Of a DNA stretch of 45,592 nucleotides, positions 34,365 through 43,064 are shown one piece after another; the stretch's first letter is position 1, and the number at the start of each line of letters is the position of its first letter. Source of the DNA: Cytophagia bacterium (GTDB taxonomy: Bacteria > Bacteroidota > Bacteroidia > Cytophagales > Microscillaceae). Below the pieces are notes generated by a model. The model saw only the letters and a program-made list of their open reading frames with translations, was not told the origin of the DNA and made no database searches. The stretch lies in contig RDZP01000008.1 in the NCBI GenBank assembly GCA_004294005.1, positions 1 to 45,592 of the forward strand. The letters run 5' to 3'. Both the position numbers and the translations under genes were made by a program.

Positions 34365-35747
34365 ATGCGAAAATTAATCTGTATTTTTTTGTGCTTTTTT
34401 CCTTTTATAACTTCAGCACAAAACCTCAAAAGGAAAGGTGCATTGGGTGTGGGCATATATGAAAATGTACCTGATAGCCTTGCCCCCAAATTAAATCTAC
34501 CTGATAAAAATGGTGCTTTAATAATGTCCATTTTTCCAAATACAACGGCTGAAATGCTCAAAATTCAACCCAATGATTTTATTACGAATGTCAATGACAA
34601 AAAAATCAATTCAAGAGTTGATTTGATTTTGATGGCAAGACAATTTAGGACTGATGATGCTTTAACAATAACACTCATTAGAAACCAAAAGAAATTAACA
34701 CTCAAAGGAAAAGTTATCGGTAAACCCATCGAAAAAAATACTGATGATGCAGAAGTTATTTATGATGAATTTCCGTTTGAAAAAGGACTTGTAAGAGCAA
34801 TTATCAAACGTCCGAAAATCAAAAAAAATGCAGGAACTGTTTATTTTTTACAAGGTATTAGTTGTTATTCGATGGATAATTTTCAGCCCAATGACCCTAC
34901 CAAAAATATTATTGATGGATTAGTCAAAAATGGTTTTACCGTTTTTAGAGTCGAAAAATCAGGGATTGGTGATAATATGAATACTACACCTTGCGAAGAA
35001 ACGGGTTTCCATCAAGAAGTCAGCCTTTATAGAGAAGGTTATAAAAAATTATTGACTTATAAAGACATTGATAAAAATAATATTTTTCTTTTTGGACATT
35101 CTTTGGGTGGCATTGCTGCACCTATTTTAGCACAAGAATTTCAGCCAAAAGGCGTGATGGTCTATGGTACAGGTTTTAAACCTTGGCACGACTATTTGTT
35201 AGATGTTTATAAAATTCAAAATCAAATGTTTGGGGCTGATTTAGCACAATTAGAAGATAGTTTGACGATGATGAAACCAACGATGATGGAACTTTTTTAC
35301 AATAAAAAATCTGCTAAAGAATTAGCACAAAATCCAAAACATCTTACTGCTTTAAAAAATATATTGCTCTATGACAAAAAGACAGGTTTGTGTATTGCAG
35401 GCAGAACGCCTCAATTTCACGTTGAAATCAATGAAAATAACGTGGCAAAGGCTTGGAAAAATACAAAATCTTATGTTTTGGCGGTCTATGGAGAGGCGGA
35501 TTTAGCGGCTATCAATGCAGACGGACACAAAGAATTGGTTGATTATGTCAATAAATATAGACCAAATACAGCCACTTTTTTATTCATACCACGCACCAAC
35601 CATTCAATTCAAGAAATTGGAACGATGAACGACTATATCGTAATGCAAGTCAATCCAAAAGCATACGAGAAGCACGCTGCTGAAAATTTTAATTGGAAAG
35701 CGATCGACCAAATGGCTGAATGGGCAAAAGATAAATTAAATAAATAA
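34365..35747 (+). CDS. Exported PDZ domain plus alpha/beta hydrolase
   Basis: 460 residues. A signal peptide (ending ITSAQN) is followed by a PDZ domain (about 25-118: ALIMSIFPNTTAEMLKIQPN, DFITNVNDKKI) and an alpha/beta-hydrolase domain (about 135-460) with the nucleophile elbow FGHSLGG (Ser246), an oxyanion region GTVYFLQGISCYSMDN, and late acid and base candidates in AVYGEADLAAINADGH and IPRTNHSIQE. Related exported hydrolases act on peptides or esters in the periplasm; the substrate here is unknown. PDZ plus hydrolase in one chain is less usual than PDZ plus protease. The C-terminal end is followed within 13 bases by a repeat cluster. Confidence 0.85.
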   Translation: MRKLICIFLCFFPFITSAQNLKRKGALGVGIYENVPDSLAPKLNLPDKNGALIMSIFPNTTAEMLKIQPNDFITNVNDKKINSRVDLILMARQFRTDDALTITLIRNQKKLTLKGKVIGKPIEKNTDDAEVIYDEFPFEKGLVRAIIKRPKIKKNAGTVYFLQGISCYSMDNFQPNDPTKNIIDGLVKNGFTVFRVEKSGIGDNMNTTPCEETGFHQEVSLYREGYKKLLTYKDIDKNNIFLFGHSLGGIAAPILAQEFQPKGVMVYGTGFKPWHDYLLDVYKIQNQMFGADLAQLEDSLTMMKPTMMELFYNKKSAKELAQNPKHLTALKNILLYDKKTGLCIAGRTPQFHVEINENNVAKAWKNTKSYVLAVYGEADLAAINADGHKELVDYVNKYRPNTATFLFIPRTNHSIQEIGTMNDYIVMQVNPKAYEKHAAENFNWKAIDQMAEWAKDKLNK

Positions 35748-35757
35748 CGAATAAAAT

Positions 35758-35886
35758 ATAGTCAGACCTTTGGTGCAGACTATATTTAGTCAGACCTTTG
35801 GTGCAGACTATATTTTTAAAATATTAGTCAGACCTTTGGTGCAGAATATATTTTTTAGTCAGACCTTTGGTGCAACTATATTTTTA
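35758..35886. repeat. Four copies of an 18-bp core with palindromic arms
   Basis: AGTCAGACCTTTGGTGCA occurs at 35760, 35788, 35826 and 35857. The first two are framed by TATAGTC or TTTAGTC on the left and GACTATA on the right, making a dyad; later copies are degraded (GAATATA, ACTATA). The ORF caller ran the next gene's frame through this repeat; the real ATG is at 35917. Confidence 0.92.
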
Positions 35887-35916
35887 AAACAATTATATCC
35901 TAAACATAATAAAACA

Positions 35917-38364
35917 ATGAATTATTCTAAAAAAAACTTTTTTCTATTTATTTTTTTATTCGTTTTTGGGCAAATATATGCTCAAAATACAACTAATATC
36001 AGTGGAAATATTATTGATGAAGATAAAAAATCAATTCCTTTCGCTAATGTAATTTTGCGACAAACCAAAGATAATCAACTTATAAAAGTTGCGGTAACTG
36101 ATACATTAGGTCGTTTTGAATTTGAAAATATCAACGAAGGTGAATATCACCTCAATATCAATTATGTAGGTTTTAAAGATTTTAAAAGTGAAAATATAAC
36201 ACTGATAAAACAAAAAAATACTATTATTCCTACTATCACTTTGGAATTATCAGGTACACTCAAAGAAGTTACAATCGTTTATAAAAAACCTTTTGCAGAA
36301 CAAAAAATAGACCGAACTATTATCAATCCTGATGTTTTGATAACCAATGCAGGCATTAGTGCTTTGGAAGTTTTAGAAAAATCACCGGGCGTGCAAGTAT
36401 CTCTTGAAGGTAATATTAGCTTAAAAGGAAAATCAGGTGTAGTTGTCTTTATTGATGATAAACCTACTTATATGTCTGCTGACGCTTTAGCAAGTTATCT
36501 CAAATCTTTGCCATCAAGTACGATAGAAACAATTGAATTGATGCCTAATCCACCTGCTAAATATGATGCAGCAGGGAATGCAGGTATTATCAATATTCGC
36601 CTGAAAAAAAACACATTGAAAGGTTTTAATGGTAGTATTAGTCTTGCTTTTGGGCAAGGTTTTTATAGCCGTACTAATAACAGTATTAATCTTAATTATA
36701 GGATTAACAAATTTAATTTTTTTAGTAATATAAGTATGAATATGAACAATGATTATCAAGATTTGCTCATAGAACGAAAATATCTAAAAAATGACGGCAG
36801 TGTTAATGCTACTTTTCGCCAAAACTCATTTATCAAAAATGAAAGATACAGCAATAATATTCGTTTGGGTGCAGATTATTATTTATCAGATAAAACAACA
36901 TTAGGCGTAGTTTTCAGTGGTTTTTATAATCCAACCACTGCAACCAATACTAATAAATCAACTTTGTTTAATCAATTTCAACAATCTGACTCGACTATTA
37001 ACGCAGTCAATATCAATAATAGAAAATGGTGGAATGGAAGTGTAAATTTTAATTATTCATATAAAATAGATAAAAAAGGTAAAGAAATTTCTGCTAATAT
37101 TGATTACATCAATTATACTGCTGACATCAATCAAAATCTTGAGAACAGTGTTTTTTTATCAGATAATACGTTAAAAACGCAAGATATTTTAAGAGGAGTT
37201 CTACCTGCTGATATTGATATTTATACCTTTAAAGTAGATTATGCACAGCCATTGAAAAAAGGAGGAACTTTTGAAGCAGGCTTTAAATCAGGGTTAGTAA
37301 AAACTAAAAATGTAGCACAATTTACCAACGAAAAAAATAATCTAACTACTGTCAATAATGATTTAAGTAATTTATTTGATTACAACGAAAATATCAATGC
37401 TGCATACCTTAATTTTAGCAAAGATTTCAAAAAAATAAGCGTACAAGCAGGTTTAAGAATGGAAAATACGAATTTAGAAGGTTTGCAATTTGGTAACCCA
37501 ATTAAAAGAGATTCGTCTTTTAAAAGAAATTATACTAATCTTTTCCCTACTTTTTATCTCAATTATCGTCCTGATAGTTTGGGCAAAAATGTATTTGGAT
37601 TTTCTTATGGACGCAGAATCAATCGCCCCAATTATCAATCGTTGAATCCATTTAGTTATCCTTTGGATAGATTTACAATTTATGCAGGCAATCCATTTTT
37701 ATTACCTACCTTCTCACATAATTTTGAATTAACGCATACTTATAAAAGTAAAATCACGACTGCATTGACATATAGCTATACACAAAATATTATCACAGAA
37801 ACAATAGAATTTGAAGGTACGCTTTTTTACAGTAGACCAGGTAATATTGGTACACAAAAAAATCTTACTTTGACAATCAATGGAGGTTTCAATCCTTTGA
37901 GTTGGTGGACGATGCAATTATATGCACAAGTAACTTATAATCAATCGCTTTCGTTGATTTATGGAGAAAATCTAAACAATACAGGTACATTTTATAGTAC
38001 TAATTTTGTCAATCAATTTCAACTTGGGAAAGGTTGGTCAAGTGAAATAAACTTTAATTATCAATCAGCGGCATATTCTGCACAATTTGTTACGATACCT
38101 TTTTGGCGTGCAGGTGTAGGCATACAAAAAAAGATAATGAAAGACAAAGGTGCTTTAAAACTGAATGTAAGTGATGTTTTCTTTACATTTCAACCCGGTG
38201 GTGATATTTTAGGTTTGGGTAATGCGGCAGCACGATTTTATAGTGTATTGGATAGTCGAGTTTTTACGCTTAATTTTTCATATCGTTTTAGCAAAGGAAG
38301 TAATCTAAAACTACGAAAAAGTGGTGGTGCTGATGACGAGAAAAATAGAATACAAACAAAATAA
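35917..38364 (+). CDS. TonB-dependent outer-membrane receptor, paralogue of the one at 24834
   Basis: 815 residues from ATG 35917, which begins a clear signal peptide (MNYSKKNFFLFIFLFVFGQI, cut at IYAQ); the 49 codons before it in the track are repeat-derived. Then a carboxypeptidase-regulatory-like domain (ISGNIIDEDKKSIPFANVIL), plug (LEKSPGVQVSLEGNISLKGK, VVVFIDDKPTYMSADAL) and barrel with GRRINRPNYQSLNPFSYPL. It shares order and many motifs with the 24834 receptor but differs in loops, so the ligands probably differ. No SusD-like or metal-transport neighbour. Ends in a strong terminator. Confidence 0.9.
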   Translation: MNYSKKNFFLFIFLFVFGQIYAQNTTNISGNIIDEDKKSIPFANVILRQTKDNQLIKVAVTDTLGRFEFENINEGEYHLNINYVGFKDFKSENITLIKQKNTIIPTITLELSGTLKEVTIVYKKPFAEQKIDRTIINPDVLITNAGISALEVLEKSPGVQVSLEGNISLKGKSGVVVFIDDKPTYMSADALASYLKSLPSSTIETIELMPNPPAKYDAAGNAGIINIRLKKNTLKGFNGSISLAFGQGFYSRTNNSINLNYRINKFNFFSNISMNMNNDYQDLLIERKYLKNDGSVNATFRQNSFIKNERYSNNIRLGADYYLSDKTTLGVVFSGFYNPTTATNTNKSTLFNQFQQSDSTINAVNINNRKWWNGSVNFNYSYKIDKKGKEISANIDYINYTADINQNLENSVFLSDNTLKTQDILRGVLPADIDIYTFKVDYAQPLKKGGTFEAGFKSGLVKTKNVAQFTNEKNNLTTVNNDLSNLFDYNENINAAYLNFSKDFKKISVQAGLRMENTNLEGLQFGNPIKRDSSFKRNYTNLFPTFYLNYRPDSLGKNVFGFSYGRRINRPNYQSLNPFSYPLDRFTIYAGNPFLLPTFSHNFELTHTYKSKITTALTYSYTQNIITETIEFEGTLFYSRPGNIGTQKNLTLTINGGFNPLSWWTMQLYAQVTYNQSLSLIYGENLNNTGTFYSTNFVNQFQLGKGWSSEINFNYQSAAYSAQFVTIPFWRAGVGIQKKIMKDKGALKLNVSDVFFTFQPGGDILGLGNAAARFYSVLDSRVFTLNFSYRFSKGSNLKLRKSGGADDEKNRIQTK

Positions 38365-38365
38365 A

Positions 38366-38400
38366 AAAAGATGTCCAAAGATTTTTGGACATCTTTTTTA
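38366..38400 (+). terminator. Intrinsic terminator after the second receptor
   Basis: AAAAGATGTCCAAA / TTTGGACATCTTTT, about 13 bp of perfect stem around a short loop, ending in six Ts. Confidence 0.9.
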
Positions 38401-38459
38401 ACTAATTGATAATAAAATAATTTTATTCTCTATTTAGTGATATCGATGCAAATACCAAT

Positions 38460-39944
38460 TTAACTATTTTCAACCATAATTTTTAAAAAAGAAGCCAGTT
38501 GTTTTTTAAAATAATCATCTTTACAAGTATAATTATTAAAAATCAAAGTGAAAGCAAAAGTTTCTTTCTTCGCATTTTTGAAATAACCTGTCAAAGCAAA
38601 GACTCGGTTCATTCCGCCTGTTTTTGCTCTTAATTCATATTTATCATCAATATTTTTACCAATATTAACCATTGTTCCCTGTTTTTTTGACAAAGGTAAA
38701 CTTTGATAAAATTCATTAAAATATTTCTTTTTTGATGTAACAACTAATATTTTTGTAAATTGTGTGGCTGTAACTAAATTGCTTCGTGCTAACCCACTTC
38801 CGTCTTTCAAAATCATTCCTTCGGTATCAACACCTTGACTTTGCCAAAAATCTTTTAAACTTTTTGTGCCTGCGTTTGTGCTTGCTTTTCTCATTTTTTT
38901 GGCACCAATTCTTTTTAAAATTGCTTCTGCAAATAAATTACTACTATAAAAATTGGTATATTTAATGATTTCTTTGAGTGTATTATTACTTTGAAATTTT
39001 GATAAATGCACTCTTTTTTGTTGATTTTTAGAAGAATTGATAAGTCTTGTAGTAGTGGGATTTTCTGTGATTGTTATTTTTCCTTGTAAATAATTATGAA
39101 AATAATTAGCTAAAAAAAAGGCAGGGTCTGGCATTGCTCCTCTTATCGTCATTGTATTTCCTAAAGGAATAGAACCATTTAGATAACGATATTTATCATA
39201 AGTATGTCCATTGATTGTACTCAAATCACCCGTTCCTGCTTCTGCAGTTACTAATTCATTCACAAATTGTATTTGTTTGCTTATATCAGGAATTGTTTTG
39301 ATAATCGTTGGTTTTCCGTCTAATCTTTCTGCGGGTCTAAGTATTAAATCATATTGGTTATCAAATACGTTAAAAGCACATGCAGGTGAGCCAAAATAAT
39401 TACCCATATCCCCCCAAATCCATTCTGCGGGCATTATATCTGTGGGATATTCGCTATCATCAAAAATAATTTGTCCTTTTATTTTTTTGATACCAAAACC
39501 AAGTATTTTAGTTTTCCACTTGTTACAATTTTCATCTAATGAGGTTGTATTTCTGATTAAATTAGAAGCCAAAGTAGGGTCTCCAAATCCTTTTACATAA
39601 ATATTTCCTTCTAAAACACCATTATTGATTGTGCCTGAATGTTCTAAATGTGTTTCAAATTTATAATTTTCACCCAATATTTCGTAAGCGGCTGCGGTTG
39701 TGATTACTTTCAAACAAGAAGCGGGAACAAGGCTTTTTTCTCCATTTTTTTGAATTGTAATTGCAGTATTTTTTAATGATTGTAAATGAAATGCAACTGT
39801 TCCATTTCTAAAAAAAGGATCTTTTTCTAAATTATCCAAAAATAACTGAATTTTTTTGATGTCTCGTTGTGTTTTATCGTCTTTCTCTATTGTATTTTGT
39901 GAACAAGTAAGAAATAACAAAGGTAATAGAAAGAAGTAACGCAT
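38460..39944 (-). CDS. dacB: D-alanyl-D-alanine carboxypeptidase/endopeptidase (PBP4, family S13), lipoprotein
   Basis: Trims or cleaves peptidoglycan cross-links in the periplasm. The three active-site motifs are clear in the 494-residue chain: SCLK (Ser76-Lys79) in LVPASCLKV, SSN (334-336) in NFYSSNLFAE and KTG (441-443) in LRAKTGGMN. The large insert typical of S13 lies between the first two motifs (about 100-270). The N-terminus is MRYFFLLPLLFLTCS, a lipobox with cysteine at 14, so it should be lipid-anchored, unlike the soluble E. coli PBP4. This makes it a likely client of the lnt gene in this window. Single gene, convergent with the receptor. Confidence 0.93.
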   Translation of the reverse strand: MRYFFLLPLLFLTCSQNTIEKDDKTQRDIKKIQLFLDNLEKDPFFRNGTVAFHLQSLKNTAITIQKNGEKSLVPASCLKVITTAAAYEILGENYKFETHLEHSGTINNGVLEGNIYVKGFGDPTLASNLIRNTTSLDENCNKWKTKILGFGIKKIKGQIIFDDSEYPTDIMPAEWIWGDMGNYFGSPACAFNVFDNQYDLILRPAERLDGKPTIIKTIPDISKQIQFVNELVTAEAGTGDLSTINGHTYDKYRYLNGSIPLGNTMTIRGAMPDPAFFLANYFHNYLQGKITITENPTTTRLINSSKNQQKRVHLSKFQSNNTLKEIIKYTNFYSSNLFAEAILKRIGAKKMRKASTNAGTKSLKDFWQSQGVDTEGMILKDGSGLARSNLVTATQFTKILVVTSKKKYFNEFYQSLPLSKKQGTMVNIGKNIDDKYELRAKTGGMNRVFALTGYFKNAKKETFAFTLIFNNYTCKDDYFKKQLASFLKIMVENS

Positions 39945-40237
39945 ATATTTAATTTTTTTATTATGAAGAATTTATTATGAAAGAATTGTTTGATAATTCT
40001 CTGTTTTTATTTTTTTATAATGATAGAAAGAAAACAATTTTTTATAGCAAGTACATTGCATATTAAACGTAAAATTTTGAAAATCAATAAAAAAAAACTT
40101 TTTTTTTAGATGAAATAGATAAAAATTTCGTTGAATGATTTATTATTGTGTGTTGAAGCAATTTTTTTCTTCATATCGTAGAAAAAATCGTAGAAAAAAT
40201 AGATATTTTCATACCTATTTTATCAAAAAAAACGTTG

Positions 40238-40362
40238 TAAGTAGTAGGATAAAATAAAAGTGTAAAAAAGAATTAAAAAATCCGTTTAAATCCGTAAAAT
40301 CAGCGTTATCCGTGTGCTTTTTTACGAATACAAAATACACTTTAAAATTGTCTAATTACTTA
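40238..40362. repeat. ATCCGT-type dispersed repeat, long copy 1
   Basis: From TAAGTAGTAGGATAAAATAA through AATCCGTTTAAATCCGTAAA and TATCCGTGTGCTTTTTT to TCTAATTACTTAG. It matches 42871-42988 over its whole length, same orientation, with small gaps. Confidence 0.85.
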
Positions 40363-40388
40363 GTACAAATAAATAAATTAATATCAAA

Positions 40389-40775
40389 ATGAAAAAAATT
40401 ATTGTATTGTCTTTCTTGATAAGTATTTGTATGATTTCTTATCTATCTGCACAAGGAAAAAAACAAAAAAAAGAAAAAGCAGAAACATTCACAGGAACAA
40501 TCAAAAAAAAGCCATGGTCTAAATCTACACAGAGTTATTGTGCAAGAGGAAGTGATTATTTTGTATTGTTGCAAAATGATGAATCAGAAATGGTAATTCA
40601 AAACAATTCGACAATAAATTTAGAAAATTGGGTAGATAAAAAAGTGAAAATTACAGGAAAAAAAGAAACAAGAGTGATAAAAGCCAATCTCAACGAACAG
40701 AGACCTATCAATCCATTCGAAAAAGATGATGGCACTTTTAAATGCACAGTGTTGGATATGAAAAAAATTGAATAA
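40389..40775 (+). CDS. Small exported protein, possible OB-like fold
   Basis: 128 residues with a signal peptide (MKKIIVLSFLISICMISYLSAQ), a Lys-rich linker and a compact beta domain: FTGTIKKKPWSKSTQSYCAR, GSDYFVLLQNDESEMVIQNN, WVDKKVKITGKKETRVIK. The strand pattern resembles the small exported OB-fold proteins that bind ions or small ligands, but I cannot name a family. Two cysteines (about 57 and 121) could pair. It starts 26 bases after the repeat ends and 89 bases before galE; it may belong to that transcript. Confidence 0.7.
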   Translation: MKKIIVLSFLISICMISYLSAQGKKQKKEKAETFTGTIKKKPWSKSTQSYCARGSDYFVLLQNDESEMVIQNNSTINLENWVDKKVKITGKKETRVIKANLNEQRPINPFEKDDGTFKCTVLDMKKIE

Positions 40776-40864
40776 TAAATAATTGATAAAAGGTATAAAA
40801 ATTGCTATTAGTAATTCTTATCAATCATTAATTATCGTTCAAAAATACAAACTAAAAAATTTTA

Positions 40865-41890
40865 ATGCCAAAAATAGTATTGACAGGAGGTTTAGGTTAT
40901 ATCGGTTCACATATTGCCGTAGCGTTATTAAACAAAAATTACGAAGTAATAATCATTGATAATTTAAGTAATTCTAAAAAATTTATTATTGAGAATATTC
41001 AAAAAATAACAGGAATTTTACCTCAATTTTATGAGGTAGATATGTGTGAAAAAGCACAATTAGCGTATTTTTTTGCACAAAATCAAAATATTGATGCTGT
41101 AATTCATTTGGCTGCTTTTAAATATGTGAACGAATCTGTATTAAAACCGCATTTGTATTATTATAATAATTTGACTTCGATGCTCAATTTATTGGAGATG
41201 ATAAAAAATTATCAAATCAAAAATTTGGTATTTTCTTCGTCTTGTACTGTGTATGGAAGCCCTGAAAAATTACCTGTAACCGAAGCAACTCCTATCATCA
41301 AAACGCCTTCTGTCTATGGAAAAACCAAACAAATGTGCGAAAATTTTATAGAAGATATTTGTAAAATAGAGCCATCATTACAAGTAAGTATTTTGAGGTA
41401 TTTTAATCCAATGGGAGCGCATGAAAGTGGTTGGATAGGTGAACTGCCTTTGGGTGAGCCACAAACTTTGATGCCTTATATCACTCAAACTGCTATCGGA
41501 ATAAGAAAAATTTTGAGAGTTTTTGGTAATGATTATCAAACGCCTGATGGTACTTGTCAGCGTGATTTTTTTCATATTGATGATTTAGTAGCCGCCCATA
41601 TTTTGATGTTAGAAAGATTATTGAACCAAAAAAACGAAACACAAATAGAAATTTTTAATTTTGGTGCGGGAAAAGCTACCTCTATTCTTCAAGTCATTCA
41701 AAGCTTTGAAAAAGTAAGCCAGCAAAAATTAAATTTTGAATTTGCACCGCGTAGAATCGGTGATGTAGAAAAAGTGTATGCAGATTGTTCTAAAGCAAAT
41801 AAAATATTAGCTTGGAGTTCAGAAAAAAATATTGACGATTTGACTTTATCCGCTTGGAAATGGGAACTTTATCTTAAAAATTCAAAATAA
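40865..41890 (+). CDS. galE: UDP-glucose 4-epimerase
   Basis: Interconverts UDP-glucose and UDP-galactose for surface glycans and galactose use. The 341-residue chain has the NAD motif TGGLGYIGSH (7-16), the catalytic Ser in LVFSSSCTVYG, and Tyr151-x-x-x-Lys155 in SVYGKTKQMCE. DNLSNSKK, RYFNPMGAHESGWIGELPLG and RDFFHIDDL are typical of galE. The next gene follows 13 bases later. Confidence 0.94.
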   Translation: MPKIVLTGGLGYIGSHIAVALLNKNYEVIIIDNLSNSKKFIIENIQKITGILPQFYEVDMCEKAQLAYFFAQNQNIDAVIHLAAFKYVNESVLKPHLYYYNNLTSMLNLLEMIKNYQIKNLVFSSSCTVYGSPEKLPVTEATPIIKTPSVYGKTKQMCENFIEDICKIEPSLQVSILRYFNPMGAHESGWIGELPLGEPQTLMPYITQTAIGIRKILRVFGNDYQTPDGTCQRDFFHIDDLVAAHILMLERLLNQKNETQIEIFNFGAGKATSILQVIQSFEKVSQQKLNFEFAPRRIGDVEKVYADCSKANKILAWSSEKNIDDLTLSAWKWELYLKNSK

Positions 41891-41903
41891 CCACCAGAAA
41901 AGA

Positions 41904-42851
41904 ATGAAAAAATACATTATTGTTGTTTTTATTTTTATTGTCATTATCGGAATAAGTGTAATATTTGCACTGAATTGGCATTTTTCGAATCCTTTTCCAC
42001 CAATGATAAATGAAAAAATTGAATTGAAAGAAAATATTTTTGAAAAAGGCAAAAAAATTACTGCTTTTGAGAGTAATAGTTTAAAAGAAGCATCAGGGTT
42101 AGTAATGTCCAGAGTAAATCATAATTTTTTTTGGACGCATAATGACAGTGGAGGCAAACCTGAAATTTATTTGTTTGATAAAAATGGTTTGCATTGGGCA
42201 ACCTATAAAGTACCTGTTAGTGCGAGAGATTGGGAAGAAATAAAAATTGGTTTTGGACCTGAAAAAAATAAAAATTATATTTATATTGCTGATACAGGCG
42301 ACAATGCTGGAAAGTATGATGTAAAAAAAATATATCGCTTTTTAGAGCCTAATTTATACGCTCTTTCGAGAGGTTATAGAGGTTATATTCCAAAAGTGGA
42401 TAGCCTTCGTTTTCGTTATCCTAATAATATAAAAAGAGATAGTGAGGCTTTTATTGCTGACCCAATTACCAAAGATATTTACATTATTACCAAAAGAGAA
42501 AAACCCAAAGTGATGGTTTTTAAGTGGAAATATCCGCAATCTACTAAAAATATTGAAACAGTAGAATTAGTGGCTCAATTGCCTTGTTTCAAAATTGTAG
42601 GCGGTGATATTTCTTTAGACGGTAAAGAAATTATTTTGAAAGATTATGACAATGTTTATTTTTGGAAAAGAAAAGCAAACGAAGAATTAGCCCAAACTTT
42701 CAATAGATTACCTGTTAGATTGCCCTATTCATCAGAACCACAAGGCGAAGCATTGGCTTTTAGTACCAAAAAATCAGAAGGATATTTTACATTGAGCGAA
42801 GCAACAAGACAAAAACCTGAACAATTTTTTTATTATTATGAGAGGAAGTAA
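41904..42851 (+). CDS. Membrane-anchored beta-propeller-like protein
   Basis: 315 residues: an N-terminal membrane segment (about 3-24), then blades with a recurrent pattern, SLKEASGLVMSRVNHNFFWT, HNDSGGKPEIYLFDKNG, DWEEIKIGFGP, YIYIADTGDNAG and IYRFLEPN. This ASGL...HNDSG...DWE...IGD/TGDN series is known from many exported proteins of Bacteroidota with a propeller-like fold, in which the acidic motifs may bind calcium or act as an esterase-like site; the activity is not established. It is 13 bases from galE and probably co-transcribed. The downstream spacer carries the second long repeat. Confidence 0.75.
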   Translation: MKKYIIVVFIFIVIIGISVIFALNWHFSNPFPPMINEKIELKENIFEKGKKITAFESNSLKEASGLVMSRVNHNFFWTHNDSGGKPEIYLFDKNGLHWATYKVPVSARDWEEIKIGFGPEKNKNYIYIADTGDNAGKYDVKKIYRFLEPNLYALSRGYRGYIPKVDSLRFRYPNNIKRDSEAFIADPITKDIYIITKREKPKVMVFKWKYPQSTKNIETVELVAQLPCFKIVGGDISLDGKEIILKDYDNVYFWKRKANEELAQTFNRLPVRLPYSSEPQGEALAFSTKKSEGYFTLSEATRQKPEQFFYYYERK

Positions 42852-42870
42852 AATGCTATTTAATCATTCA

Positions 42871-42988
42871 TAAGTAATAGGACAAAATAAAAGAACTAAA
42901 AAGAAATCCGTTTAAATCCGTAAAATCTGTGTTATCCGCGTGCTTTTTTGCAAATACAAAACTACAATTTAAAATTTCCTAACTATTC
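42871..42988. repeat. ATCCGT-type dispersed repeat, long copy 2
   Basis: From TAAGTAATAGGACAAAATAA through ATCCGTTTAAATCCGTAAAA and TTATCCGCGTGCTTTTTT to CCTAACTATT. Aligns with 40238-40362 at most positions and lies in the same direction. Confidence 0.85.
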
Positions 42989-43064
42989 AATATATTGATT
43001 ATCATTTATTTCTATTTTATAATTTTCGTAATCATTGAATAACATCTCTCATATTTTTTGATAA

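Noticed and set aside
35770-35916. First 49 codons of the ORF 35770-38364
   Set aside because: They translate the four-copy repeat (SQTFGA twice); a clean signal peptide starts at ATG 35917.
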